Shown: in pieces, positions 25,000 through 33,549 of the stretch
Numbering within the stretch: position 1 is the stretch's first letter
Layout: every line of letters begins with the position of its first letter
Origin: Alkalihalophilus pseudofirmus OF4
Lineage (GTDB): Bacteria; Bacillota; Bacilli; Bacillales; Bacillaceae_D
Assembly: GCF_000005825.2 (NCBI RefSeq)
Contig: NC_013791.2
Span: forward strand, 1,860,001-1,924,000
Length of the DNA stretch: 64,000 nucleotides
Direction of reading: 5' to 3'
The notes under the pieces: model-generated
Told to the model about the DNA's origin: nothing
Seen by the model: the letters and a program-made list of their open reading frames with translations, nothing else
Databases searched by the model: none
Program-made: the position numbers and the translations under genes

Positions 25000-26040
25000 T
25001 TATTCTTCAGGAAGCAAGACTACCTTTCCTAGCTTTCCTGCTTTTTTAAAATAGGCTTGAGCTTCTCTAGCTTGTTCTAGAGGAAACGTGCAATCAATGA
25101 CGGGTTTGATTTTGCCCGCAGATATAGCTTGAAGCATGCGTCTGAACTCATCTCTAGTACCCAATACAGAGCCGTAAAACGTAATATGTTTTAAGTAGAG
25201 TGTTCTAAAATCAAGTTCTGTCTTTTGACCGCCAGCAGAACCAGATATACAGAACTTCCCGCCTTTTTTCAGTACTTCGAGGGAAGTTGGGAATAATGCA
25301 TCCCCTACTACATCTAACACGGCATCAATTGGTCCGCCATTTACTTCGATTATTTCTCGAGCAAGATTAGGTGATTTATAAGATAATACATGGGTTGCGC
25401 CTAGCTCCTTTAATTGTGCTTCCAAACGTAGGTCGCCAACAATTGCAATCACCTTAGCGCCAAAAACGTTAGCCGCAATTTGCACATTAAGAGATCCCAC
25501 ACCACCATTTGAGCCTGTAACCATCACAGTCTCGCCGGGTTGAGCTTGAATTTGTTCAACCATATGCCAAGCCGTCAACCCGCTAACTGAAAAAACGGCA
25601 CTTTCGATATAATCGGCAAGCGGCATATCAAAGCATAGTTCAGCCGGCCATACGACGTATTCTGCATATCCCCCATCAAATTCTGAGCCGATAAAGGACA
25701 TATCATCTGAAATATGTTCGAATCCTTCCTCTCCACTCGATTTAAACGGGAAAAGAACGACATTTTTATTGAGCATCGATTGATCTACAAGGCTGCCCGC
25801 CTTTACGACGGTACCGGTAATATCAGAGCCTGGGATGCGTGGAAACTCTACCCCTTCTGGACGCCATCCAGACTTAGAGCCAGTTCCGTAAGCTCCTTCC
25901 CTCATCCAGATTTCTGTATTATTTATGGCACAAGCCTTTATTTTAATGAGCACTTCATTGTCTTTCGGTTCAGGAATGGCCCTTTCAACCATTTCTAATT
26001 TATCTACATCACCATACCCTGTTACTTGTACAGCTTTCAT
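25000..26040 (-). CDS. MDR-type zinc-less alcohol dehydrogenase/quinone reductase
   Basis: Medium-chain dehydrogenase/reductase, 346 residues. The GroES-like N-terminal domain (about 1-135) includes KIKACAINNTEIWMREG and the conserved FPRIPGSDITGTV; the Rossmann domain has VMVTGSNGGVGSLNVQIA. The usual catalytic Cys of zinc enzymes is replaced in NNTE, so it resembles the quinone oxidoreductase/YhdH-type members that use NADPH without catalytic zinc. Substrate unknown. Separate unit from its neighbours. Confidence 0.83.
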   Translation of the reverse strand: MKAVQVTGYGDVDKLEMVERAIPEPKDNEVLIKIKACAINNTEIWMREGAYGTGSKSGWRPEGVEFPRIPGSDITGTVVKAGSLVDQSMLNKNVVLFPFKSSGEEGFEHISDDMSFIGSEFDGGYAEYVVWPAELCFDMPLADYIESAVFSVSGLTAWHMVEQIQAQPGETVMVTGSNGGVGSLNVQIAANVFGAKVIAIVGDLRLEAQLKELGATHVLSYKSPNLAREIIEVNGGPIDAVLDVVGDALFPTSLEVLKKGGKFCISGSAGGQKTELDFRTLYLKHITFYGSVLGTRDEFRRMLQAISAGKIKPVIDCTFPLEQAREAQAYFKKAGKLGKVVLLPEE

Positions 26041-26154
26041 ATCTTTTCTCCTCTCTTCGTTTGATTAGTATAGAGTGTAATACTTTTCGTTTAAATATAC
26101 AAAATGAATGAGATGAGTGCTGCAGGTAGTGGGCAGCAATAGCCTTTAATCAAC

Positions 26155-26188
26155 GACAAAAAAGCAGCGCTTCTTGAAAAGTGCTGCT
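26155..26188 (-). terminator. Terminator of serine hydrolase gene
   Basis: Minus strand AGCAGCACTT-N6-AAGCGCTGCT (one G-T pair) followed by TTTTTTG, 38 nt after the stop codon at 26227. Confidence 0.85.
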
Positions 26189-26226
26189 CATGCTTACTAT
26201 ACAATCGTCATCCTATACTAACTACC

Positions 26227-28068
26227 CTAAAAATAAAACTCCCAGTACAGCATGTTTACACATAGAATAACCGTAAAAATAATAGTCATGATCCAAAATC
26301 GTTTTTCACCTTTACTTAAACGTTGATTTTTTAGCCTAACACTTAAAAATACACTATTTATAAGAGCGATCACGATATAGATTAGGTTCAGAGTTAAAAA
26401 GGGCTTGAGAAAGTCATAGCTGACCATGGATGCTGTCTTGTAAACGATCCAAAGAACGTTTGTGAATATAAGCAGATTTAAAAGATTTTGAGTAAATAGC
26501 AATCGATGCAGAGGTTGTTTAGTCCATATCCCTCTAATAGCAGCAATTATCACATAGATGAATGAAAACAGTATAGCTGCTGCACAGAGAACGAGTCCAC
26601 CCCACTCTAGCACATGTTTATAATAAGGCACGTAAAGGAGATCAGAATACGTATTAGATAACACGTTTCTCAGTTGTGGGTGCTCTGAATACACATCTAA
26701 GCTGTATAAGCTCGGGCTGTCCTCTGTTTTGTAGATGCCTGGTTCTAGCTGGGTATATTGTAAGCCATTAATAGCTAAATGATTCGTTTCACTTTGTGTC
26801 GTTTTCCCTCTTAAAAATAACCCGTACACCTTGCTGAATCCAGAGCTTGGAAGCCTGGCTGGCTCATACACACCACTCCACATAGATGACTCTTCAAGAT
26901 TTCCGTTATATTCAACATGTACATATTCATCAAAAATCAGTTCAGGTATTCCCATTGTGAACGTACTTTCATTTTTAATGTTTGTTAACACGATCACTCC
27001 GGTACGTTCGTTTCGATCTACATAAAAAGAGGAGCTAAAGGCTTTAGAATTACCGCCGTGACCATACACATGCTGACTTTTGGATGGTAAATAAAAGAAG
27101 CCATTTGCGATCCTTGGGATAGTGGTACCCGGATAATATAATGTTGGTTCAAACAGTTGATCAAGTGTCTCTTTATTTTTAAATAGAGGGGTATTATCTT
27201 CAGCTAATAAAGCTTGCATTAACCTTTGTAAATCTGCAGCTGTCCCGGTCGCGCTGCCAACTGGATACATAGGGATTGAGTAAAAATTAGGTTCAATAAG
27301 CTGCAGTGCATATGTATATCCCTGCACCTCTCCCCTCGCCTCTTTTACCCATTCTTTATCGGCTAGTTCGGGGTCGATTGCTGTTTTTGTCATATAAAGA
27401 GGGTCGAAAATCTTCTGCTGCACGTATTCAAGGTAGTCTAAGCCGCTAACCTCTTCTACAATATAGGCCGCAAGACCACTCCCATAATTTGAGTATGCCA
27501 CAACCTCACCAGGAGCAAAAGCTTGCTTGATATCTGCCTCTTCAAGTACTCCTCTTAAGGTGTGCCTTTTAGTTGGATTATGAATCATTAAATCTGTATA
27601 GCTGTCATCAAATCCGGCTGAATGATGCATTAAGTGACGCATCGTGACTGGTTCCTCATATGTTGTTTTGGTGCTGAAATCTTCTGGCAAGTAGGTTTTT
27701 ATATCTGTGTCTAAATCGAGTTGTCCTTGCTCGACTAATTGCATAACACTGATCCAAATAAGAAGCTTGGATACAGATCCCCATTCAAATACCGTATTCT
27801 CAGTAACGGGGATTTGATTTTCTATATCAGCGTAACCCTTCATTTTGTAAATGACTTTATCTTCGTCTATTACAATTGTTGCTAACCCAGCGATGTCTTG
27901 TTCGTGTTCTTTTAAATACTCCTTAACTTTATTTTCTATGGAATCAGCTACATTTGCAGATAGAGTTACTGGAAGATAAGTAAATAAAACTAAGAATAAT
28001 AGAATAAGGATGAATACGTTGGAGAGGTTATTGGTGTGATGATTCACTGTGGTTTGGCCCCTTTTCAT
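26227..28068 (-). CDS. Beta-lactamase-fold serine hydrolase with C-terminal membrane helices
   Basis: Cell-surface protein of 613 residues. A signal/anchor helix lies at about 17-37. The class C beta-lactamase/PBP4*-type domain has S98-V-S-K101, Y192-S-N194 and H337-G-G339, the three catalytic boxes. Residues about 480-613 carry four membrane helices. Such proteins include D-amino-acid peptidases, esterases and FmtA-like teichoic acid enzymes; the actual substrate is not predictable. It resembles the 481-residue protein at 51333 in layout. A 34-codon gene lies just upstream on the same strand. Confidence 0.87.
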   Translation of the reverse strand: MKRGQTTVNHHTNNLSNVFILILLFLVLFTYLPVTLSANVADSIENKVKEYLKEHEQDIAGLATIVIDEDKVIYKMKGYADIENQIPVTENTVFEWGSVSKLLIWISVMQLVEQGQLDLDTDIKTYLPEDFSTKTTYEEPVTMRHLMHHSAGFDDSYTDLMIHNPTKRHTLRGVLEEADIKQAFAPGEVVAYSNYGSGLAAYIVEEVSGLDYLEYVQQKIFDPLYMTKTAIDPELADKEWVKEARGEVQGYTYALQLIEPNFYSIPMYPVGSATGTAADLQRLMQALLAEDNTPLFKNKETLDQLFEPTLYYPGTTIPRIANGFFYLPSKSQHVYGHGGNSKAFSSSFYVDRNERTGVIVLTNIKNESTFTMGIPELIFDEYVHVEYNGNLEESSMWSGVYEPARLPSSGFSKVYGLFLRGKTTQSETNHLAINGLQYTQLEPGIYKTEDSPSLYSLDVYSEHPQLRNVLSNTYSDLLYVPYYKHVLEWGGLVLCAAAILFSFIYVIIAAIRGIWTKQPLHRLLFTQNLLNLLIFTNVLWIVYKTASMVSYDFLKPFLTLNLIYIVIALINSVFLSVRLKNQRLSKGEKRFWIMTIIFTVILCVNMLYWEFYF

Positions 28069-28103
28069 CGATTGAACGATCGGTAGAAACTTGCTGTGTT
28101 CAG

Positions 28104-28208
28104 TTACATCAAATTCGGAATGAAGAGATATTGAAAGAGTAAATAGCCGATGAGTCCAACACCTGCGCCTGCTAAGATGAGTAGCAGTGGAGTTAATTTA
28201 TCTCTCAT
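28104..28208 (-). CDS. 34-residue single-helix membrane peptide
   Basis: Short gene seen by reading the minus strand: ATG at 28208 preceded by AAAAGGAGAT with 5-nt spacing. Translation is MRDKLTPLLLILAGAGVGLI, then GYLLFQYLFIPNLM and TAA. One glycine-rich membrane helix with a charged N-terminus. It ends 35 nt before the serine hydrolase start, same strand, so probably cotranscribed. No homologue recalled. The box and clean frame support it. Confidence 0.65.
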   Translation of the reverse strand: MRDKLTPLLLILAGAGVGLIGYLLFQYLFIPNLM

Positions 28209-28270
28209 AGTTTATCTCCTTTTATAAAGGGTTAGGTAAAGTTCAGCTTATTGGTTTGGTGAGAATGAGT

Positions 28271-28456
28271 TAATTGTATGTATTGAACTGATTATTGCTC
28301 TGCTTGCCGGTGCAATTGCGTTGGTGTTCGTCTTAAATGCTCCTGTTGAGAGTGTAAATGCGTCGATTCTCACTTATTGCGCCAGTATTGATACTATATG
28401 CGCGGATATAGTTTGTTATTGTATTCACTTATGTATTAATTGCGCCCGTTAATACC
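28271..28456 (+). repeat. Nine-unit phased dispersed repeat, copy C
   Basis: Units start at 28271, 28292, 28313, 28334, 28355, 28374, 28396, 28416 and 28437: the same spacing 21-21-21-21-19-22-20-21 as copies A, B and D, with more diverged units (TAATTGTA, TTATTGCT, CAATTGCG, TAAATGCT, TAAATGCG, TTATTGCG, ATATGCG, TTATTGTA, TAATTGCG). Lies between divergent genes. Confidence 0.86.
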
Positions 28457-28576
28457 GGTCAGCTTCTTCACTCATCATTCATCATTATTATTTAGGTCTT
28501 TTTAAACCTATACAAGCAACCTAGGCTTATGCCTCACATAAGATAAACTAACGATTCTAAGTGAGGTGGTGGTGAC

Positions 28577-28900
28577 ATGAACAGGCAAATTCCTGCTACA
28601 TTTGCTAACAATGATTCGGATAATTCGCTCCCATCTAACCAACCTGGTCCTTCACCACAAGATAATCCTTATAACGTTAGCTTGAGCCTGCGATTAGGAT
28701 TAATAGCAGGGATTATTACGACCATTGGTGATGCTTTAGCTGTTTATTCAGCAAGAATTGCAATAGATGAGGAGGTCTCTAGTAATTTTGATAATCTTAA
28801 ATCTCAACAGGAGCAGGACGAACGTTTTGCCAAATTAGAGAGCCAAATGGAGCAATTACAGCAACAATTAGCAAAGATGTCAGATCAGAATAAGAAGTAA
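28577..28900 (+). CDS. Membrane-anchored coiled-coil protein
   Basis: Protein of 107 residues: a Pro/Asn/Ser-rich hydrophilic start (1-35), one hydrophobic segment at about 38-62 (LRLGLIAGIITTIGDALAVY), then a Gln/Glu-rich coiled coil (about 70-103). GAGGTGGTGG precedes the ATG. No family assigned. It converges on the ASCH gene with a 4-nt gap and no terminator of its own. Confidence 0.65.
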   Translation: MNRQIPATFANNDSDNSLPSNQPGPSPQDNPYNVSLSLRLGLIAGIITTIGDALAVYSARIAIDEEVSSNFDNLKSQQEQDERFAKLESQMEQLQQQLAKMSDQNKK

Positions 28901-28904
28901 CATC

Positions 28905-29360
28905 TTACTTATAAACGACTTCAAACCTCTCACAAACAACGGGCATTTTATAGGTGAATTCTTTTTCAATTTGCTCAAATTCTTTTCTAAAAAACGTCTC
29001 ATGCACTTCACGCCAATAAGCTAACGACCGGTCCCCTTCGCCTTCTAAATACGCATGTTCTTTTGTCACTTCATCAAATGGAATAACCTCGACTGACTTT
29101 GTTTGCACAATTGCTGCGGCATCTCCTTCTCCATTTAAAATGATATTCAGCTGACCCACTTGCGGCAAAGCCTCATTTTCGAGTTCATACAGCGTAAAGT
29201 TTGATGCCGTCGCTGTTTTCACTCCATCAACGACTAATAAGGCAAGCTCATCTGCCATTTCCTTGGAATCTCCAAAGGCCCAGGCTGAATATTTTTCTGG
29301 TGCATTGGGATTGTTTTTACGGAAGGTTTCCCATAGGTGATTAATAGACTGTTTGTTCAT
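28905..29360 (-). CDS. ASCH domain protein
   Basis: Protein of 151 residues matching the ASCH fold (PUA-like, proposed RNA/nucleotide binding). It shows the typical pattern AWAFGDSKEMADELALLVVDGVKTATAS, where the K-T-A/S-x-S segment is the conserved site, and the later YLEGEGDRSLAYWREVHETFF. Similar to YhfF-type proteins of Bacillus from recall. Role unknown, perhaps RNA-linked. The gene ends 4 nt from a convergent gene. Confidence 0.85.
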   Translation of the reverse strand: MNKQSINHLWETFRKNNPNAPEKYSAWAFGDSKEMADELALLVVDGVKTATASNFTLYELENEALPQVGQLNIILNGEGDAAAIVQTKSVEVIPFDEVTKEHAYLEGEGDRSLAYWREVHETFFRKEFEQIEKEFTYKMPVVCERFEVVYK

Positions 29361-29369
29361 TTTATTTTC

Positions 29370-29810
29370 CTACTCTCTAAGTGTATTAAGGACTTCTGAA
29401 ATCGTACGGTTTAACTCAAGGTGGGCATTAAAATGGATGGCTGCTAATACGATGAGCAGCAGGATAAAACCCGCTGTAATCCACTTTGAATATGTTTGCG
29501 GCTTAATAACTTTTGGATAAATCAAGTTAAAGGTTGCTACAAGTATTGCAAAGATGGCTACGTTCAATTCCCATAGTTGATTCGCTTCTGTAATTGGCAA
29601 AACAATGCGTAATGCTTCACTTGTTTCCACTTCGAACTGGTACACTTCTTTTGTTAGATATCCCTCTTCAATCGTTATCACACTCAAATCATCACTTAAG
29701 GAGTAAGCATACCCAACTGGATTAAGTTTGTTTGTTACAATAAGAACGACGGCAAGGACGATTACTGCTATGTAAATCGTTATGAGAACAGTTTTGGTGA
29801 CACGATTCAT
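29370..29810 (-). CDS. Three-helix membrane protein, unknown
   Basis: Protein of 146 residues with membrane helices at about 8-26, 80-97 and 112-129. The segment between the first two (about 28-72) is hydrophilic and probably external. No family recognised. It ends 9 nt upstream of the ASCH gene and starts 25 nt after the small gene at 29836, so genes 30644-28905 probably form one minus-strand operon. Confidence 0.6.
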   Translation of the reverse strand: MNRVTKTVLITIYIAVIVLAVVLIVTNKLNPVGYAYSLSDDLSVITIEEGYLTKEVYQFEVETSEALRIVLPITEANQLWELNVAIFAILVATFNLIYPKVIKPQTYSKWITAGFILLLIVLAAIHFNAHLELNRTISEVLNTLRE

Positions 29811-29835
29811 ATGAATCAGTCCCTTCCTTTCATCA

Positions 29836-30060
29836 TTATGTGACGCTGTTACGTTTTTTCTTTTTCACTAATTTAAGATAAGAAATAATGGAATAGATCC
29901 CAATCACACAAAGAAAAAATATAACAACATTTATAATAATATGAAAGAAATTATCTGCTGGCAGGTATAAGAATAATAGAGTGGCAGGTACAAACAAACT
30001 GACCTCCCAGATGGTGATCCCTTTAAACAGTTGTATAACATCTTCTTGATCGTGCTTCAT
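29836..30060 (-). CDS. Small two-helix membrane protein
   Basis: Protein of 74 residues with helices at about 17-33 and 39-60, and a basic tail KKKKRNSVT that should face the cytoplasm. Its ATG overlaps the stop of the upstream acetyltransferase gene by 4 nt. No family recognised. Confidence 0.6.
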   Translation of the reverse strand: MKHDQEDVIQLFKGITIWEVSLFVPATLLFLYLPADNFFHIIINVVIFFLCVIGIYSIISYLKLVKKKKRNSVT

Positions 30061-30644
30061 GATTCTATTCCTTCTATAGTAGATGATGTGTTATAGATTA
30101 ATTCCCATTCGCTTCTCAACATCCCCATCTTAATCGCATCATAATATTCTCCGTTCACGGTTCTAGCCTGCCTGATTCGTGCTTCTTCTTTCATTCCGAT
30201 CTTTTCGGCTGCTTTCATCATCCGCACATTTCCTGACCAAGTAGACATTCCTAAGCGATGTAAGTCTGTAGTGGTAAATAAATAATCAATCCAGAGACGA
30301 TAGGCTTCTGTACCGTAGCCCCCATTCCAGTATTCCTTGTCATAGATGACGATTCCCGTTTCCAGCCAGTTTGTATGTTTATCTACCCAATAACAGCTGA
30401 CAATGCCAATCAGCTTTTCATTAGTATGGATGGTTAGTGCGCTTGGAGTGTTTGGAATGATTTCATTAGTCTCTTGCCAATGCTGCTTAAATTCCATTTT
30501 TGATATTTCAGGCTCAGGTATGTAAGGTGCATTCCACTTTTTAGCGGCTTGTTCTTCTTCTACGTACTTCCAATAATACAGTTCATCTAGATCTTTTTCG
30601 GTTGCTTCTTTAAGAGTGACTAACTTGCCTGAAATGTTGATCAT
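30057..30644 (-). CDS. GNAT acetyltransferase, RimJ/RimL type
   Basis: Protein of 195 residues with the RimJ-type N-terminus (SGKLVTLKEATEKDLDELYYW), motif A EYWNGGYGTEAYRLWIDYLF, and motif B LHRLGMSTWSGNVRMMKAAEKIGM. RimJ-like enzymes acetylate protein N-termini, amino acids or antibiotics; acceptor unknown. First gene of a probable four-gene operon. A 63-bp piece of its 5' end is duplicated at 37255. Confidence 0.88.
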   Translation of the reverse strand: MINISGKLVTLKEATEKDLDELYYWKYVEEEQAAKKWNAPYIPEPEISKMEFKQHWQETNEIIPNTPSALTIHTNEKLIGIVSCYWVDKHTNWLETGIVIYDKEYWNGGYGTEAYRLWIDYLFTTTDLHRLGMSTWSGNVRMMKAAEKIGMKEEARIRQARTVNGEYYDAIKMGMLRSEWELIYNTSSTIEGIES

Positions 30645-30757
30645 GATAACCCTCCAGCCATTCTCTATTAGTCTCCTATTTTATCGTAATAACCCACTTT
30701 TATCAAAGGTTAGAATAATATGGTATAATTATGCCAAGATAGGTGGTGTTGATTGAT

Positions 30758-31564
30758 ATGATGAAGTATATATGGGGGCTTGTCTCAGTCGTCGGAACAG
30801 TAATGATTTCTTCTCTTCTGCTTTTATTAGGATCACCTGTTCACTCTTTTGCGGTGTGGGTGTTCCCTCTAGGTGCCTTTATACTCGGCTTATTATCTTC
30901 ACTTGGCTATTTCATTTATCTAAGAAAGAAAAGAAAGTGGCAGGTAGGTGATTTAGTATTTGTTAGTTTCACTTCACTTCTTACTTTTATCGCGATCTTT
31001 TTTATACACTATCACGCGACATTTATTTCTGATCATGGGTTTATTAATTATTTCGGCGATGGAACGCATATTAGTGATCCGAGTGTGGTTTTAATGGCCG
31101 GGCAGCAGGTAGATTTCTTCTCATTTATGAATAATCTTTATTCAGATCGAAACTTTCAACATCTAATACCTGTAGATCAAGTATTAATTGTTCCTGCCCT
31201 ATGGGTGGAGGTTGCTGGATATGTAGCAGGAGCTTTAGCTATTCCGTTTTTGTTGTCAGCAAATGTTTATAAATGCAAAAGGTGTACGACAGGCTATTAT
31301 TCTACTACTAAATTATTCGATGTTCTTCCTGAAGAATATGAAAAAGAGAGGGCAATTTTGCACCACTTATATCAATCAAACAGCTCTGATTTATCTAGTT
31401 ATCTGATTGAAAAACAAATGTCATCAGACCTAAGACATTCAACTAATAAGGTGACAATATATAACATTACTTGTAACACCTGCAACACTAGACACTTAGC
31501 AGCAAGACACTATACAACTGAAAAAGATGCACCACCTTTAAAAGTTGAGCTAGAACAAATTTAG
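30758..31564 (+). CDS. Membrane protein with C-terminal zinc-ribbon-like cysteines
   Basis: Protein of 268 residues. Three helices in the first 90 residues and a fourth at about 155-175 are followed by a cytoplasmic C-terminal part. That part has CKRC at about 178 and CNTC near 250, a CxxC...CxxC pair able to bind zinc, with a helical stretch between. No family recognised. ATG at 30758 has AGGTGGTG about 9 nt upstream; in-frame GTG and TTG codons before it overlap that box. Confidence 0.65.
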   Translation: MMKYIWGLVSVVGTVMISSLLLLLGSPVHSFAVWVFPLGAFILGLLSSLGYFIYLRKKRKWQVGDLVFVSFTSLLTFIAIFFIHYHATFISDHGFINYFGDGTHISDPSVVLMAGQQVDFFSFMNNLYSDRNFQHLIPVDQVLIVPALWVEVAGYVAGALAIPFLLSANVYKCKRCTTGYYSTTKLFDVLPEEYEKERAILHHLYQSNSSDLSSYLIEKQMSSDLRHSTNKVTIYNITCNTCNTRHLAARHYTTEKDAPPLKVELEQI

Positions 31565-31775
31565 TATAGAGCGACAGCTGTTAATGGAGGGCTTTATCTA
31601 CGTAACAAGTTGTCATGCATATACTACCCAAGGTTGCTTCCCTCTTCATTCTATGAATAACTCAACTAAAATGGGTTAGATCAACCGTGATACGTTTGTG
31701 TTGTTTATTTAAAATTTCCACGTTAGTTTGTGGGTCTTTAAAAAACCACTGTGGCACTATATAGGTTAAATCTGA

Positions 31776-31802
31776 AAGACGATCACCTTAGCAGTGATCG
31801 TC
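31776..31802 (+). terminator. Strong hairpin without clear T-run
   Basis: Perfect 10-bp stem AGACGATCAC / GTGATCGTCT, 7-nt loop, about 210 nt after the plus-strand stop at 31564. Neither strand has a good T-run, so the terminator role is uncertain. The rest of 31565-31876 shows nothing recognisable. Confidence 0.4.
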
Positions 31803-31876
31803 TGGTGATAGATAATTCATTTGACAGTATCGTAGTACAAATATGTCATTTTAAATGAGATAGCTCTTATTAAGCA

Positions 31877-31908
31877 AAAGAAAAACGTTCCTGCTTACGA
31901 CAGAAACG
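31877..31908 (-). terminator. Terminator of NCS2-like permease gene
   Basis: Minus strand CGTTTCTG-N7-CAGGAACG followed by TTTTTCTTTT, 31 nt after the permease stop codon. Confidence 0.75.
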
Positions 31909-31938
31909 CATGATTTTTTTAATATCAATATAGAAGCT

Positions 31939-33300
31939 TTATGAAACTTGCTTATCCTCCTTCGATGCAGTACCTTCCATAGCACCACCATTTTTGCCGA
32001 TTAAGAGCAAGTATAGAACGATACCGGCTCCTATTCCCCATGCTGGACTTACAAAGGCAGTGATCATCCCAATCGCTAATGCATATCCACGTGAGATGTT
32101 ATCATTTACCATCGACATCGCAACATAGGCACAGGCAAACCCTGTTAATAATAACGTAAGAGATAGAGCAACTGGTAATAACGGGACGATGAGCCCGATA
32201 ATTGGCAATAAAAACCCTAATGGTAACGATAGTAAATACCAGCTGATGGTACCAGAGTAGATGGAATCTAATGCTTTTCGACCAGACTTGTAACGCTCCA
32301 TAATAAATACTTGAATTCCCGTCCACATCGGCCCATGCAAGGGAATGAGCACCCCGCCTGTAAACATTTGACCAACGTTACGAATGGCTAACGCCCAGTG
32401 TGTCCGAGTGTGATTGACATCAACCTTTTCATCTTGTCTTGATTTAGATGCTTCCTTTAATAGCGAATCGGCTACAAGAAGGTCTCCAAAAACTAAAACA
32501 TAAATCATTAGGGAAATGGGAACTGCAGATAGGATCAATGACCATGATGGCATGCCGACTCCCCATGGAGAAACCGTAGCCAGCAATTCACCAAATTGCG
32601 GGATGAAGAATCCCCACTCAATGGAAAATGTTAATTCCCCTGCAAATGTTCCAACAATCCCGGCTACGATAAAACCTACTAGCATCGCATTAGATGCCAT
32701 CAATACTTTTGCCTTCGTATTTGGTAAACGTCCGAATGGTATTGAAAACATGAGTACTAATACAACAACCCATGAGGTGATCAGGGTAAAGGGTAATGTT
32801 TGTACTCGATTAATCTCCGACATAAATGCAGCTATGGCAGCACCAAGGATTATCCCTGCTTTTAAGGGCCCTGGGACTAGTTGATTAAACTTTTGTCCAA
32901 GGCCTGTTATCGCGAAGAAAATAAATAAGAACGAGACTACTAAAGTAATCGCTATCATCGCTTGCACGGCTTCAGATCCAGGTGATACACCACCTAAAAA
33001 GACTAATACTAAAGGGAGAGCTGGGGTGATCCAACCAGCAGCATAAGCATCTCCAAATAGTACCGTTTGCGACCATACCCAGAATAGTTGAATCGTTAAG
33101 ATCGACCATGCTACTTCGAAAGGCACTTCAAAAAATTGCATCATGAGCGGTGCTAGAGCTCCCCCTGTAGCAAGCGATAAAAATGCCCCTTGAATGGCTT
33201 CAGGCCACGAAATCGCCACATGTACCCCAGGTAGCCGCATCGTAAAAGGTCCCCACTTAACACCTGGCTGAATTCCGCCGTATGTACGTTTTTTTCCCAT
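31939..33300 (-). CDS. NCS2-like (xanthine/uracil-type) permease
   Basis: Integral membrane carrier of 453 residues with 12 or more helices. The N-terminal ISWPEAIQGAFLSLATGGALAPLM and the glycine-rich helices resemble the nucleobase/ascorbate (NCS2, SLC23) fold. The substrate need not be a nucleobase: it lies next to acyl-CoA ligase, thioesterase and thiolase genes and could carry an organic acid. Separate unit, with its own terminator and a palindromic operator-like site about 90 nt upstream. Confidence 0.65.
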   Translation of the reverse strand: MGKKRTYGGIQPGVKWGPFTMRLPGVHVAISWPEAIQGAFLSLATGGALAPLMMQFFEVPFEVAWSILTIQLFWVWSQTVLFGDAYAAGWITPALPLVLVFLGGVSPGSEAVQAMIAITLVVSFLFIFFAITGLGQKFNQLVPGPLKAGIILGAAIAAFMSEINRVQTLPFTLITSWVVVLVLMFSIPFGRLPNTKAKVLMASNAMLVGFIVAGIVGTFAGELTFSIEWGFFIPQFGELLATVSPWGVGMPSWSLILSAVPISLMIYVLVFGDLLVADSLLKEASKSRQDEKVDVNHTRTHWALAIRNVGQMFTGGVLIPLHGPMWTGIQVFIMERYKSGRKALDSIYSGTISWYLLSLPLGFLLPIIGLIVPLLPVALSLTLLLTGFACAYVAMSMVNDNISRGYALAIGMITAFVSPAWGIGAGIVLYLLLIGKNGGAMEGTASKEDKQVS

Positions 33301-33388
33301 ATTTCAACCTCCCTAATGTCATCATTACTTTTGTTTAGATGAAAATAACACCCATAAGTAAACGCTTTCATTTTTATTTAAGTGATAA

Positions 33389-33402
33389 ACTAACCGGTCA
33401 GT
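33389..33402 (-). promoter_or_regulatory. TetR-type palindrome upstream of permease gene
   Basis: ACTAACCGGTCAGT is palindromic with one mismatched pair (6 of 7), centred between 33395 and 33396. It resembles the core of the palindrome upstream of the thioesterase gene (ACC-N-ACTAGT-N-GGT), so one regulator may control both. No TetR gene is visible in the window. Confidence 0.45.
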
Positions 33403-33493
33403 ATGTTGATTTATATTTACTCTAAATCGATTTGTTTACGATGTCAACAAGAAGATTGAATTTTCTAATTTTTGTTCCGTTAATTCTAAAAAT

Positions 33494-33533
33494 GAAAAAT
33501 CCATTAAGGATCTAGCTTTTCTTAATGGATTTA
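33494..33533 (-). terminator. Terminator of acyl-CoA ligase gene
   Basis: 12-bp perfect stem AAATCCATTAAG / CTTAATGGATTT, 12-nt loop, minus-strand tail TTTTTCATTTTT, 16 nt after the ligase stop codon. Confidence 0.85.
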
Positions 33534-33549
33534 CGAACGATACAGACCT

